A stretch of 6,600 bases of DNA from an uncultured Oscillospiraceae bacterium (GCA_934527255.1 CAKTAM010000099.1:1-6600), one strand, 5' to 3'; positions 1 through 5,564 are shown, counted from the stretch's first letter. A program made the numbers and translations. Notes: generated by a model from the letters alone, not told the origin.

Positions 1-2
1 GG

Positions 3-68
3 ATAAGCGAACGCCCCGCCACGCAGGAGGCGGTGCTGCAGCGGGGCGATGCAGCAGACGCAGACTGA
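3..68 (+). CDS. Possible C-terminal tail of an unrecognised upstream gene (partial)
   Basis: The window opens in a short open frame that translates to about 21 residues (ISERPATQEAVLQRGDAADA plus a final D) and ends at TGA 66-68. About three quarters of its third codon positions are G or C, like the real genes here. The other two frames are poorer: one stops at once, and the other reads as an Arg/Gly/Ala-rich shadow. The peptide is hydrophilic and acidic at its end, as many C-termini are. No domain can be recognised from so short a piece, so no function is offered. It could equally be intergenic sequence that happens to be open. An 8-bp inverted repeat (12-19 with 41-48) lies inside it, without a following T-run. 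Confidence 0.4.
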   Translation: MSERPATQEAVLQRGDAADAD

Positions 69-159
69 GCGCTGCCCCAAAGCCGCTGCGGCCGCGCTGC
101 CTGTTTGGCATGGAAGGGGGAGATATTTGTGCGGCGTCGGCTCTATCCGTTTTGCCGTC

Positions 160-195
160 GGCAGGCGGAATGGTACGGCAGCCGCACCGCCTGCC
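160..195. repeat. 9-bp inverted repeat upstream of the PAP2 promoter
   Basis: GGCAGGCGG at 160-168 is perfectly complementary to CCGCCTGCC at 187-195, with an 18-nt spacer. It is followed by an A-run, not a T-run, on the plus strand. On the minus strand the T-run would precede the stem, so this is not an intrinsic terminator in either direction. It could be a transcript hairpin at the end of the upstream gene or a protein-binding site 34 bp above the -35 box. Function unknown. Confidence 0.4.
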
Positions 196-200
196 CGTAT

Positions 201-258
201 AAAAAAAGACGGCGGCCGCGAAAAAAAGAATGACAGACGCCTCCTGCTGGTGTATAAT
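201..258 (+). promoter_or_regulatory. Sigma-A promoter with phased upstream A-tracts, driving PAP2-asnA
   Basis: The -10 box is a perfect TATAAT at 253-258. The -35 box is ATGACA at 230-235, five of six matches to TTGACA. The spacer is 17 bp, the optimum. Two A7 tracts at 201-207 and 221-227 lie just above the -35 box with starts 20 bp apart, about two helical turns. Such A-tracts can act as an UP element or bend DNA. Transcription should start near 265, giving a leader of about 37 nt before the GTG start at 302. The in-frame ATG codons at 230 and 260 lie within or above the promoter, which rules them out as starts for this transcript. Confidence 0.8.
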
Positions 259-287
259 AATGCACATACACACCCGGAGACGGGGAA

Positions 288-293
288 GGGAGG
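288..293 (+). promoter_or_regulatory. Ribosome binding site deciding the GTG start of the PAP2 gene
   Basis: GGGAGG at 288-293 is followed by 8 nt and then GTG at 302-304. This is the only good Shine-Dalgarno/start pair downstream of the predicted transcription start, so it fixes the start at GTG 302, not the upstream ATGs at 230 or 260. Confidence 0.8.
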
Positions 294-301
294 CGTTTTG
301 C

Positions 302-1375
302 GTGCAGAAAACGGAGAAAAATGCCCGCGCGGCAAAAGCTGCGGCGTTTATCGCCGCTGCTGCACTGGTGCTGGCGGCGGGGCTGGCGCTGGCGGCACGG
401 TATGACCTTTCACTGAATTTGGCCCTGCGCCCTCTGTGGGAGGCCGGACAGGCTGCCCATGCGGCCGGGCAGCGCAGCGTGTGGTATACATGGGGCATTC
501 TGGCCGAATGCCTTGGCCCGCTTCCGGCCTATGCCGCCGCCGTATTGGTGGGCTGGGGCCTGTGCGCCGAAACGCGCCGCACCCGCCGCTCCCGCACCGG
601 CCGACTGCTGGCCGGTGTGCTGCTGGTGCTGGGAGGCATGCTGGCGGCAGCCGCTTCCATGGCGGCCTGCCTGAAGCGCCGACAGGTGTTGACGCTGCCG
701 CCGCTGCTTGTGTGGGGCGTCGGCCTGCTGGCCGGGGCGGCCGTACTGGCGTGGGCGCTGTGCAGCCGCATTTCCGCCGCCGACCTGCGCCGCTGGCGCG
801 CGCTGTCGCTGCTGTGGGCGGCGATGGATGTGGGCCAGCTGGCTGTGGTGAACCTTCTGAAGCTGCTGTGGCAGCGCACCCGCTTTGACGATCTGCTGGC
901 GGCGGGCGACCTTTCCGGCTTTACCCATTGGCTGCAGGCGCCGGGCGGCGGGGGCAGCTCGTTTCCCTCGGGCCACACGGCGTCGGCAGGGGTGCTGCTG
1001 GTGCTGGTGTTTGCCTGCCGCCTGTTTGACAGCTGCAAGGGGGACGAAGCGGGCTTTCTGTTCGTCGGGTATGGCTTTACCGGCGCGGTAGCGTTTGGCC
1101 GCCTGCTGATCGGTCGGCATTATCTGGCGGATACGCTGGCCGCCATAGCCATTGACAGCCTGTTGCTGGCGGCGCTGTGGTTTGCCCCGCCGGTAAAGCG
1201 CTGGCTGGCGCGTGTAACGGCAGTCAGCCCCGGGCCGGGGGCCGTGCCGCCGGAAAAAGAGAATCGTTTGCCCCCGCCGCCCAAAAAGCAGCCGTGGCGG
1301 CGGTCTGCCGCCGTGCAAGGCGGCCAGGCACAGGGGGAGAATGCCGCCCCAAAAAAGAAAGGAGAACCGTCATGA
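302..1375 (+). CDS. PAP2-superfamily membrane phosphatase (lipid phosphatase-like)
   Basis: A 357-residue polytopic membrane protein with the three-part PAP2 active site. Motif 1 is K187-x6-R194, followed by Phe where the family usually has Pro. Motif 2 is PSGH at 222-225, with H225 the expected general acid. Motif 3 is GR-x5-H-x3-D at 266-277, with H273 the expected nucleophile and D277 its partner. Hydrophobic segments are visible near 13-32, 72-89, 102-123, 132-154, 229-242, 253-267 and 276-297. The last 55 or so residues are a Pro-, Lys- and Arg-rich soluble tail without visible domain. Family members remove phosphate from lipid phosphates or pyrophosphates such as undecaprenyl pyrophosphate or phosphatidic acid; the substrate cannot be read from the sequence. 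The GTG start is chosen by the promoter and ribosome binding site. The stop overlaps the asnA start in an ATGA, so the two are co-transcribed and probably translationally coupled. Confidence 0.85.
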   Translation: MQKTEKNARAAKAAAFIAAAALVLAAGLALAARYDLSLNLALRPLWEAGQAAHAAGQRSVWYTWGILAECLGPLPAYAAAVLVGWGLCAETRRTRRSRTGRLLAGVLLVLGGMLAAAASMAACLKRRQVLTLPPLLVWGVGLLAGAAVLAWALCSRISAADLRRWRALSLLWAAMDVGQLAVVNLLKLLWQRTRFDDLLAAGDLSGFTHWLQAPGGGGSSFPSGHTASAGVLLVLVFACRLFDSCKGDEAGFLFVGYGFTGAVAFGRLLIGRHYLADTLAAIAIDSLLLAALWFAPPVKRWLARVTAVSPGPGAVPPEKENRLPPPPKKQPWRRSAAVQGGQAQGENAAPKKKGEPS

Positions 1376-2385
1376 GCTCCATTGTTATTCCGCAGGGATA
1401 TCGGCCTGCGCTCAGCCTGTATGAGACCCAGCGGGCCATCGGCCTGATCAAGCGTCTGTTTGAGGATCGCCTGTGCGGCTCGCTTGACCTGCAGCGGGTG
1501 ACCGCGCCGCTGTTCCTGCCTGCCGACACCGGCCTGAACGACGACCTGAACGGGGTGGAACGGCCCGTCAGCTTCGATGTGCCCGCCACGGGCGGTGAGG
1601 TGCAGGTGGTGCATTCGCTGGCCAAATGGAAACGGCAGGCGCTGCACGATTACGGCTTTGCGCCGGGGCGCGGGCTGTATACGGATATGAACGCCATCCG
1701 TCGGGACGAAGAGCTGGACAACCTGCATTCCATCTATGTCGACCAGTGGGACTGGGAAAAGATCATTACGCCGCAGCAGCGCAATGCCGATTATCTGAAA
1801 GCTGTGGTACAATGCATTGTGGATGCCGTGTGCGAAACGCAGTCCACGCTGCGCGCCATGTACCCGGTGCTGTGCACCCGCCCGCCGGTGCGCCGCGAGG
1901 TGACGTTTGTCACCACCTCCCAGTTGGAGGAGCGCTGGCCGCAGCTGACGCCGAAGCAGCGCGAAAACGAAGCAGCGCGTGAGTATGGCACGGTGTTTTT
2001 GATGCAGATCGGCGGCGCGCTGAAAAACGGTAAGCCGCATGACGGCCGCGCGCCGGATTACGATGATTGGCGGCTGAACGGTGACATTCTGTGCTGGAAC
2101 GAGACCCTGGGCCTTGCGTTCGAGCTTTCCAGCATGGGCATTCGGGTAGACCCGGAGGCGCTGGACCGTCAGCTGACGCTGGCGGGCTGCGACGATCGCC
2201 GTCAGCTGCCGTTCCATAAAGCGCTGCTGGCAGGGCAGCTGCCGCAGACCATTGGCGGCGGCATTGGACAGTCGCGGCTGTGCATGCTGCTGCTGGGCTG
2301 CGCCCATATCGGCGAGGTGCAGTCCAGCGTGTGGGACGATGCCACGTGGGCCGCCGCCCGGGCGGCCGGTATTCCCATTTTGTAA
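1372..2385 (+). CDS. asnA: Aspartate--ammonia ligase (asparagine synthetase A)
   Basis: A cytoplasmic enzyme of 337 residues, close to the usual AsnA length of about 330. It makes asparagine from aspartate, ammonia and ATP, releasing AMP and pyrophosphate. It has the class II aminoacyl-tRNA synthetase-like fold and uses free ammonia, not glutamine. The family blocks are all present in order: VHSLAKWKRQ from 80, GLYTDMNAIRRDE at 101-113, LHSIYVDQWDWEK at 118-130, RAPDYDDW at 226-233, LNGDI at 235-239 and GGGIGQSR at 295-302. These match E. coli AsnA closely as I recall it. The short insertion E. coli carries between DDW and LNGDI is absent here. The ATG start follows GGAG at 1361-1364 and overlaps the PAP2 stop by ATGA. 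The reading frame also runs upstream to 1177, but that part is antisense-like filler inside the PAP2 gene. A strong terminator follows 38 bp after the stop. No dedicated regulatory site is visible, so expression probably follows the PAP2 promoter. Confidence 0.97.
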   Translation: MSSIVIPQGYRPALSLYETQRAIGLIKRLFEDRLCGSLDLQRVTAPLFLPADTGLNDDLNGVERPVSFDVPATGGEVQVVHSLAKWKRQALHDYGFAPGRGLYTDMNAIRRDEELDNLHSIYVDQWDWEKIITPQQRNADYLKAVVQCIVDAVCETQSTLRAMYPVLCTRPPVRREVTFVTTSQLEERWPQLTPKQRENEAAREYGTVFLMQIGGALKNGKPHDGRAPDYDDWRLNGDILCWNETLGLAFELSSMGIRVDPEALDRQLTLAGCDDRRQLPFHKALLAGQLPQTIGGGIGQSRLCMLLLGCAHIGEVQSSVWDDATWAAARAAGIPIL

Positions 2386-2423
2386 GCGGCCCCTTTGTCC
2401 GGCATAAAAACAGAGCATGAAAA

Positions 2424-2486
2424 ACCAGCGGCCCGGAAAGCCTGCCGACAATGGCAGAGGCTCCGGGCCGCTGGTCTTTTCTGTTT
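2424..2486. terminator. Bidirectional Rho-independent terminator between convergent genes
   Basis: An outer stem of 13 perfect pairs (2424-2436 with 2463-2475) is extended, after a 2-nt bulge, by AGCC/GGCT (2439-2442 with 2459-2462) and TGCC/GGCA (2443-2446 with 2453-2456), closing on a 6-nt loop. On the plus strand it is followed by CTTTTCTGTTTT, which ends asnA transcription. On the minus strand the stem is followed by five Ts (complement of the A-run 2420-2424) and a second T5 (complement of 2406-2410), so it can also end the dehydrogenase transcript arriving from the other side. Confidence 0.93.
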
Positions 2487-2596
2487 TGCGGGGCGGCGCA
2501 GAACGAAGCGCCGGACCCCTGCCGGGCAAGCATGCCAGACATTCCGCCCGATCAAGCGCCGGACAGGGGAAAGGCTGCGGCAGAGCCGTTGGCTTT
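2487..2596. other. Intergenic spacer with an 11-bp direct repeat
   Basis: About 110 bp lie between the terminator and the dehydrogenase stop codon. No gene is supported on either strand. AAGCGCCGGAC occurs twice, at 2506-2516 and 2554-2564, exactly 48 bp apart. The first copy runs into CCCCTG and the second into CAGGGG, which are complementary. This would be the 3' untranslated part of the dehydrogenase mRNA. Confidence 0.5.
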
Positions 2597-3394
2597 TCAG
2601 CGGGCGTAGATCAGCCCCACCAGCGCGTACAGAGCGCGGCAATCCAACAGATGCGTCAGCGCGATCGCGCCCTTGTAGGCCAGCCCCAGCGCATACAGCG
2701 GCTTGACCCGGCGGCGCAGCGCAATGCGCGCGATCATACGCCCGGCGGCGGCAGGGTCCATGCCGGTGCGCTCGTCCTTTTCCATACCAGCAACCGAACG
2801 GGCAATGCGGCCGTTGTAAACGTCATCGCCTGCGGGGTTTTTCCGGCGCGCCGCCGTAAAGCCAGTGCGGATATCGCCGGGCATAATGGCGCATACCGAA
2901 ATGCCGAACGGCTTCACCTCGTTGTGCAGCGCGCAGGTGTAGGCGTTGACCGCCGCCTTGGTGGCGGAATAGTAGGCCTGAAACGGAATGGCCACCGGTG
3001 CGGCAATGGAGCTGATGTTGACGATGCGGCCGCCGCCCGCCTTGCGCATGATCGGCAGCAGCGCCCGGTTGACGCGCACCATGCCGAAAAAGTTGGCGTC
3101 AAACAGGGCCTGCGCATCGGCGGTCTCGGTAAACTCGACCGCGCCGGAAATGCCGTACCCGGCGTTGTTGATCACAAGATCCACGCGGCCCTCCCGCTGT
3201 AAAACGGTCTCGACGGCGGCGGCCACGGCGGCCTCGTCCGTTACGTCGCAGGTGATGTGCCGCACACCCTGCAGCGGGTTTTCCCGGCGCGACAGTTCAT
3301 ATACCGTGCACCCCTGCTGCGACAGGGCCAGCGCCGTTTCACGCCCGATGCCGGAGCTTCCGCCGGTGACAATGGCAATTTTGGCTGTGTTCAT
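2597..3394 (-). CDS. Classical short-chain dehydrogenase/reductase (SDR)
   Basis: A 265-residue soluble oxidoreductase of the usual classical SDR length (about 250). The N-terminal Rossmann fold carries TGGSSGIG at 10-17 for the dinucleotide. SRR at 35-37, at the end of the second beta strand, favours NADP(H) over NAD(H). D50 is in the CDV position that contacts adenine, and NNAG is at 76-79. The catalytic tetrad is visible as N101, S129, Y142 and K146 (YSATK), followed by PGDIRTGF at 172-179. The substrate cannot be told: the region after 190 that normally sets specificity matches nothing I recognise. ATG 3394 follows GGGAGGA on the minus strand at 7-nt spacing. The gene lies 62 bp downstream of the MATE pump on the same strand, with only a weak hairpin between and no convincing promoter of its own, so it is probably read from the MATE promoter. 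A role in detoxification with the pump is only a guess. Confidence 0.92.
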   Translation of the reverse strand: MNTAKIAIVTGGSSGIGRETALALSQQGCTVYELSRRENPLQGVRHITCDVTDEAAVAAAVETVLQREGRVDLVINNAGYGISGAVEFTETADAQALFDANFFGMVRVNRALLPIMRKAGGGRIVNISSIAAPVAIPFQAYYSATKAAVNAYTCALHNEVKPFGISVCAIMPGDIRTGFTAARRKNPAGDDVYNGRIARSVAGMEKDERTGMDPAAAGRMIARIALRRRVKPLYALGLAYKGAIALTHLLDCRALYALVGLIYAR

Positions 3395-3417
3395 AAAAAA
3401 TTCCTCCCGATTCTATG

Positions 3418-3440
3418 AAAAGCGCCGTATGGCGTACGGC
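3418..3440 (-). terminator. Weak intrinsic terminator or attenuator between MATE and SDR genes
   Basis: GCCGTA (3424-3429) pairs with TACGGC (3435-3440) around a 5-nt loop. Read on the minus strand, the stem is followed by GC and then TTTT (complement of 3418-3421). Six pairs and a T4 after two non-T bases make a marginal terminator. It sits just after the MATE stop, so it may lower but probably not abolish read-through into the dehydrogenase. Confidence 0.45.
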
Positions 3441-3456
3441 CGTTTTCTTTCTTGGC

Positions 3457-4815
3457 TCAGGCCAGTGGGTCACTCTCTTTGGTGCGCAGCTCGCGCAGAA
3501 ACGCGATCAAAAAGGGCAGGCAGGTGAAAAAGGTCAGCACATCGGCCAGCGGCTGGCACAGCTGCAGCCCCGGAATGCCCAGCCGCCCGGGCAGAACGGC
3601 GATCAGCGGCAGAAAATAAACGCCCTGACGACAGACGGCCAGAAAGCTGGCCCGGCCGGCCTTGCCCACGCTTTGAAACAGCATGTTGCTGGCCACCATG
3701 ACCGGCTGCAGCAGCATGGCCAGCGCCTGATAGCGAAAGGCGGGCAGCGCAATGGCCGTGACGGCGGGATCGTCGCGAAAAGCGCGGACCAGCCAGGGGG
3801 CGACCACCCAGCACAGGGCGACCAGCGCGCTGACGCAGACAGACCCTGCGGCAATGGTGAACAGGCAGGCATCCCGCACGCGGCGGTAGCGCCGCGCCCC
3901 ATAGTTGAACGCGGCCACCGGCTGGAAGCCCTGCCCAATGCCCAGCGCCACCGACATCAAAAACAGAAAAATGCGGCTGACAATGCTCATGGCGGCGACG
4001 GCGGCATCGCCCCAGCCGCGCGCGGCCACGTTCAGCAGCATGCTGGCAATGCTGGCCAGCCCCTGCCGCCCAAAGCTGGGAAAGCCGACGCACAAAATGC
4101 GCAGAAACTCACGCGGGCTGCGGGTGAAGTGCCGCAGCGACAGGCGGCTTGCCGTTTTGCGGCGCAGAAACGCCGACAGCAGCAGGCCAAAGCTGACGCA
4201 CTGCGAAAGCGCCGTGGCCGCCCCGGCCCCGGCCGTGCCCATATCAAGCGCAAAAATGAAAATGGGATCCAGAACCATGTTCAGCACGCCGCCGCTGACC
4301 AGCCCGATCATGGCAAAAAAGGCTTTGCCCTCATAGCGCAGAATGTTGTTGAGCACCAGACTGGAAAGCATGATCGGCGCGGCCAGCAGAATGTAAAAAC
4401 TATACCCGCAGGCGTGGGGCAGAATGGTCTCGGTACTGCCCAGCAGGCGCATCAGCGGGGAAAGGTTACACAGCCCAATGACGCCCAGCAGCACCCCGGC
4501 TGCCACGGCGGTGAAAAAGCTGGTGCTGGCCAGCCGGGTGGCCCCCGCCGTATCCTGCTTGCCAAGATGACGGCTGATGGTACTGCCCGCCCCATGCCCC
4601 AGCATGAAGCCGATGGCCTGAATGATGGACATCAGGCTGGCCACCACGCCGACGGCCCCGCTGGCGCTGGTGCTCAGTTGGCCGACAAAAAAGGTATCAG
4701 CCAGGTTGTAAATGCTGGTGATGAGCATGCTTAAGACGGTGGGCCCGGCCAGCTGCAGCACCAGCCTTGATACAGGGGTCTGCGTCATTTTTTGAAATTG
4801 AGCGGATTCGTCCAA
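3457..4815 (-). CDS. MATE-family multidrug/Na+ (H+) efflux transporter
   Basis: A 452-residue inner-membrane antiporter of typical MATE length with about twelve hydrophobic segments in two homologous halves. It uses an ion gradient to expel cationic drugs or metabolites. The first half shows the family hallmark NLADTFFVG at 37-45, with N37 and D40 in transmembrane helix 1, then the glycine-rich G-x-G-x-G stretch leading to SRHLGK at 81-86. The second half shows GIGQGFQPVAAFNYGA followed by a basic loop, the matching repeat. The overall pattern is closest to the MepA/DinF-like bacterial group, not a confident subfamily call. The start is taken as TTG at 4815 because a perfect AGGAGG lies 9 nt upstream. 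The alternative ATG at 4788 (443 residues) lacks a ribosome binding site. The open frame continues far upstream to 5844, but that part is antisense to spoVA and is not coding. Transcription is likely controlled at the palindrome over its promoter. The SDR gene follows downstream. Confidence 0.93.
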   Translation of the reverse strand: MDESAQFQKMTQTPVSRLVLQLAGPTVLSMLITSIYNLADTFFVGQLSTSASGAVGVVASLMSIIQAIGFMLGHGAGSTISRHLGKQDTAGATRLASTSFFTAVAAGVLLGVIGLCNLSPLMRLLGSTETILPHACGYSFYILLAAPIMLSSLVLNNILRYEGKAFFAMIGLVSGGVLNMVLDPIFIFALDMGTAGAGAATALSQCVSFGLLLSAFLRRKTASRLSLRHFTRSPREFLRILCVGFPSFGRQGLASIASMLLNVAARGWGDAAVAAMSIVSRIFLFLMSVALGIGQGFQPVAAFNYGARRYRRVRDACLFTIAAGSVCVSALVALCWVVAPWLVRAFRDDPAVTAIALPAFRYQALAMLLQPVMVASNMLFQSVGKAGRASFLAVCRQGVYFLPLIAVLPGRLGIPGLQLCQPLADVLTFFTCLPFLIAFLRELRTKESDPLA

Positions 4816-4824
4816 AGAAATAAG

Positions 4825-4830
4825 CCTCCT
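4825..4830 (-). promoter_or_regulatory. Ribosome binding site deciding the TTG start of MATE
   Basis: The minus strand reads AGGAGG (complement of CCTCCT), with 9 nt to the TTG at 4815-4813. This is the best Shine-Dalgarno in the window. The first ATG in the frame is nine codons further down and has only an A-rich stretch before it. Confidence 0.8.
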
Positions 4831-4834
4831 GCTG

Positions 4835-4860
4835 TTAATTGTTTCATTCCTAACAATTAA
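4835..4860. promoter_or_regulatory. 26-bp perfect palindrome, probable repressor operator of the MATE gene
   Basis: TTAATTGTT (4835-4843) and AACAATTAA (4852-4860) are a perfect 9-bp inverted repeat around an 8-bp centre. It is strikingly AT-rich against the surrounding GC-rich DNA. It begins 1 bp downstream of the predicted -10 box and covers the predicted transcription start. This spacing and composition fit a dimeric winged-helix repressor of the MarR type, a class known to control MATE pumps (MepR and MepA in Staphylococcus). No regulator gene is present in the window, so the assignment to a family is inference. Confidence 0.7.
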
Positions 4861-4861
4861 A

Positions 4862-4890
4862 AGTATACCGCTTTTGGCGGCAAAATGCAA
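4862..4890 (-). promoter_or_regulatory. Probable sigma-A promoter of the MATE gene
   Basis: On the minus strand, TATACT (complement of 4862-4867, five of six matches to TATAAT) is preceded at 17 bp by TTGCAT (complement of 4885-4890), which keeps only the TTG of the -35 consensus. The predicted start is near 4855, inside the palindrome, giving a leader of about 40 nt. A weak -35 is acceptable for a regulated promoter. Confidence 0.6.
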
Positions 4891-5032
4891 GCCCGCCCGC
4901 AGGGCAGCCGACGGCCGCGCCGGACATGGCCTCTGTACGCGCGGCGCGAAGACGTCAGAAAAGCAGGCAGTTTTAGGCACAACGGCATTTTTTCTGCGCG
5001 GCTGTCGGCCTTCTGCAAGGCCGAAAAACAAT
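4868..5032. other. Divergent intergenic region between MATE and spoVAC, with one stable hairpin
   Basis: No gene is supported here on either strand. The one clear structure is an 8-bp perfect stem at 5005-5012 with 5017-5024 closing on the tetraloop CTGC. On the plus strand it is followed by A-rich sequence and preceded by a T-run (4988-4993), so it is not an intrinsic terminator for either strand. It may insulate the two promoters or be incidental. Confidence 0.45.
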
Positions 5033-5068
5033 GTGCGGCGCATAACCGCCCCAGTGCGGCGCATACTG
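5033..5068 (+). promoter_or_regulatory. Probable sigma-G (forespore) promoter of the spoVA operon, within a 12-bp direct repeat
   Basis: GCATA at 5040-5044 fits the sigma-G -35 consensus (G-H-ATR). CATACTG at 5062-5068 fits the -10 consensus CATnnTA except for the last base. The spacer is 17 bp. Sigma-G controls spoVA operons in spore formers, so the position and the gene agree. The predicted start is near 5075, about 26 nt before the spoVAC ATG. Each element is the end of an exact copy of GTGCGGCGCATA (5033-5044 and 5054-5065), spaced 21 bp, or two helical turns. Confidence 0.65.
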
Positions 5069-5100
5069 ACAGCAGAAGCCGAAAGGGAGTGTGATTTTTC

Positions 5101-5550
5101 ATGCAGCTTTCCCGTCAGAGCTACCAGCAGATGGTGCGCAGGGCAAGTCCGCGCTCCGCCCTGCTGCCGGATTGTCTGTGGGCGTTTGGCGTGGGCGGCG
5201 CCATCTGCACGCTGGGCGAAGCACTGCAGACGCTGTACGCGCAGCTGGGGCTGACCCTGACCGATGCCGGTACGCTGACCAGCTCCACACTGGTGGCGCT
5301 TTCCGCCGTGTTCACCGCGCTGGGCTGGTACCAGAAGCTGGCGGCCCGGGCCGGAGCGGGCACGCTGGTGCCCATCACCGGCTTTGCCAACGCCGTCGTC
5401 AGCCCGGCCATTGAGTTCCGGGCCGAGGGGTGGATCAGCGGCACCGGGGCCAAGATGTTCCTGATCGCCGGGCCGGTCATTGTTTACGGCATGCTGGCCA
5501 GCGTGGCATGGGGCGTGCTGTGGTATTTTCTGCGGCCGCTTTTGGGCTGA
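5101..5550 (+). CDS. spoVAC: Stage V sporulation protein AC (SpoVAC)
   Basis: A 149-residue integral membrane protein, matching the known length of SpoVAC (about 150). It acts in the inner membrane of the forespore as part of the SpoVA channel that takes up Ca-DPA during sporulation and releases it in germination. The B. subtilis protein behaves as a mechanosensitive channel. The family signature is clear: AFGVGGAICTLGEALQ at 28-43, GAGTLVPITGFAN at 85-97, AIEFRAEG at 103-110 and then a terminal hydrophobic segment from about 116 to 145. Hydrophobic segments lie near 24-45, 62-78, 87-103 and 117-145. The ATG follows GGGAG at 5085-5089 with an 11-nt gap, somewhat long. It is the first gene of its operon: no spoVAA or spoVAB precedes it and a sigma-G-like promoter lies directly upstream. 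spoVAD follows after 14 bp. Confidence 0.96.
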   Translation: MQLSRQSYQQMVRRASPRSALLPDCLWAFGVGGAICTLGEALQTLYAQLGLTLTDAGTLTSSTLVALSAVFTALGWYQKLAARAGAGTLVPITGFANAVVSPAIEFRAEGWISGTGAKMFLIAGPVIVYGMLASVAWGVLWYFLRPLLG

Positions 5551-5564
5551 AAGGAAACGAATGT

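Noticed and set aside
160..227. Intrinsic terminator made of the 160-195 inverted repeat
   Set aside because: The stem is followed by As on the plus strand, and on the minus strand the T-run precedes the stem, so the polarity is wrong both ways.
230..301. Longer PAP2 N-terminus starting at ATG 230 or 260
   Set aside because: ATG 230 is the -35 box and ATG 260 lies above the predicted transcription start; GTG 302 has the good ribosome binding site.
49..405. Plus-strand frame of 118 codons at the left end
   Set aside because: It runs through the PAP2 promoter and into the PAP2 gene in another frame; no ribosome binding site and no recognisable protein.
1120..2529. Long minus-strand open frame of 469 codons
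   Set aside because: It is antisense to asnA and the end of PAP2, which are clearly coding by family motifs; it also starts inside the asnA terminator region.
3415..4734. Long plus-strand open frame of 439 codons
   Set aside because: It is wholly antisense to MATE, with a Gln/Ala/Gly/His-rich peptide typical of reversed GC-rich coding DNA and no ribosome binding site of note.
5005..5024. Intrinsic terminator in the divergent region
   Set aside because: The hairpin is sound, but no T-run follows it on either strand.
4857..5102. Minus-strand frame of 81 codons opposite the spoVA promoter
   Set aside because: No ribosome binding site ahead of its ATG, and it overlaps both divergent promoters.
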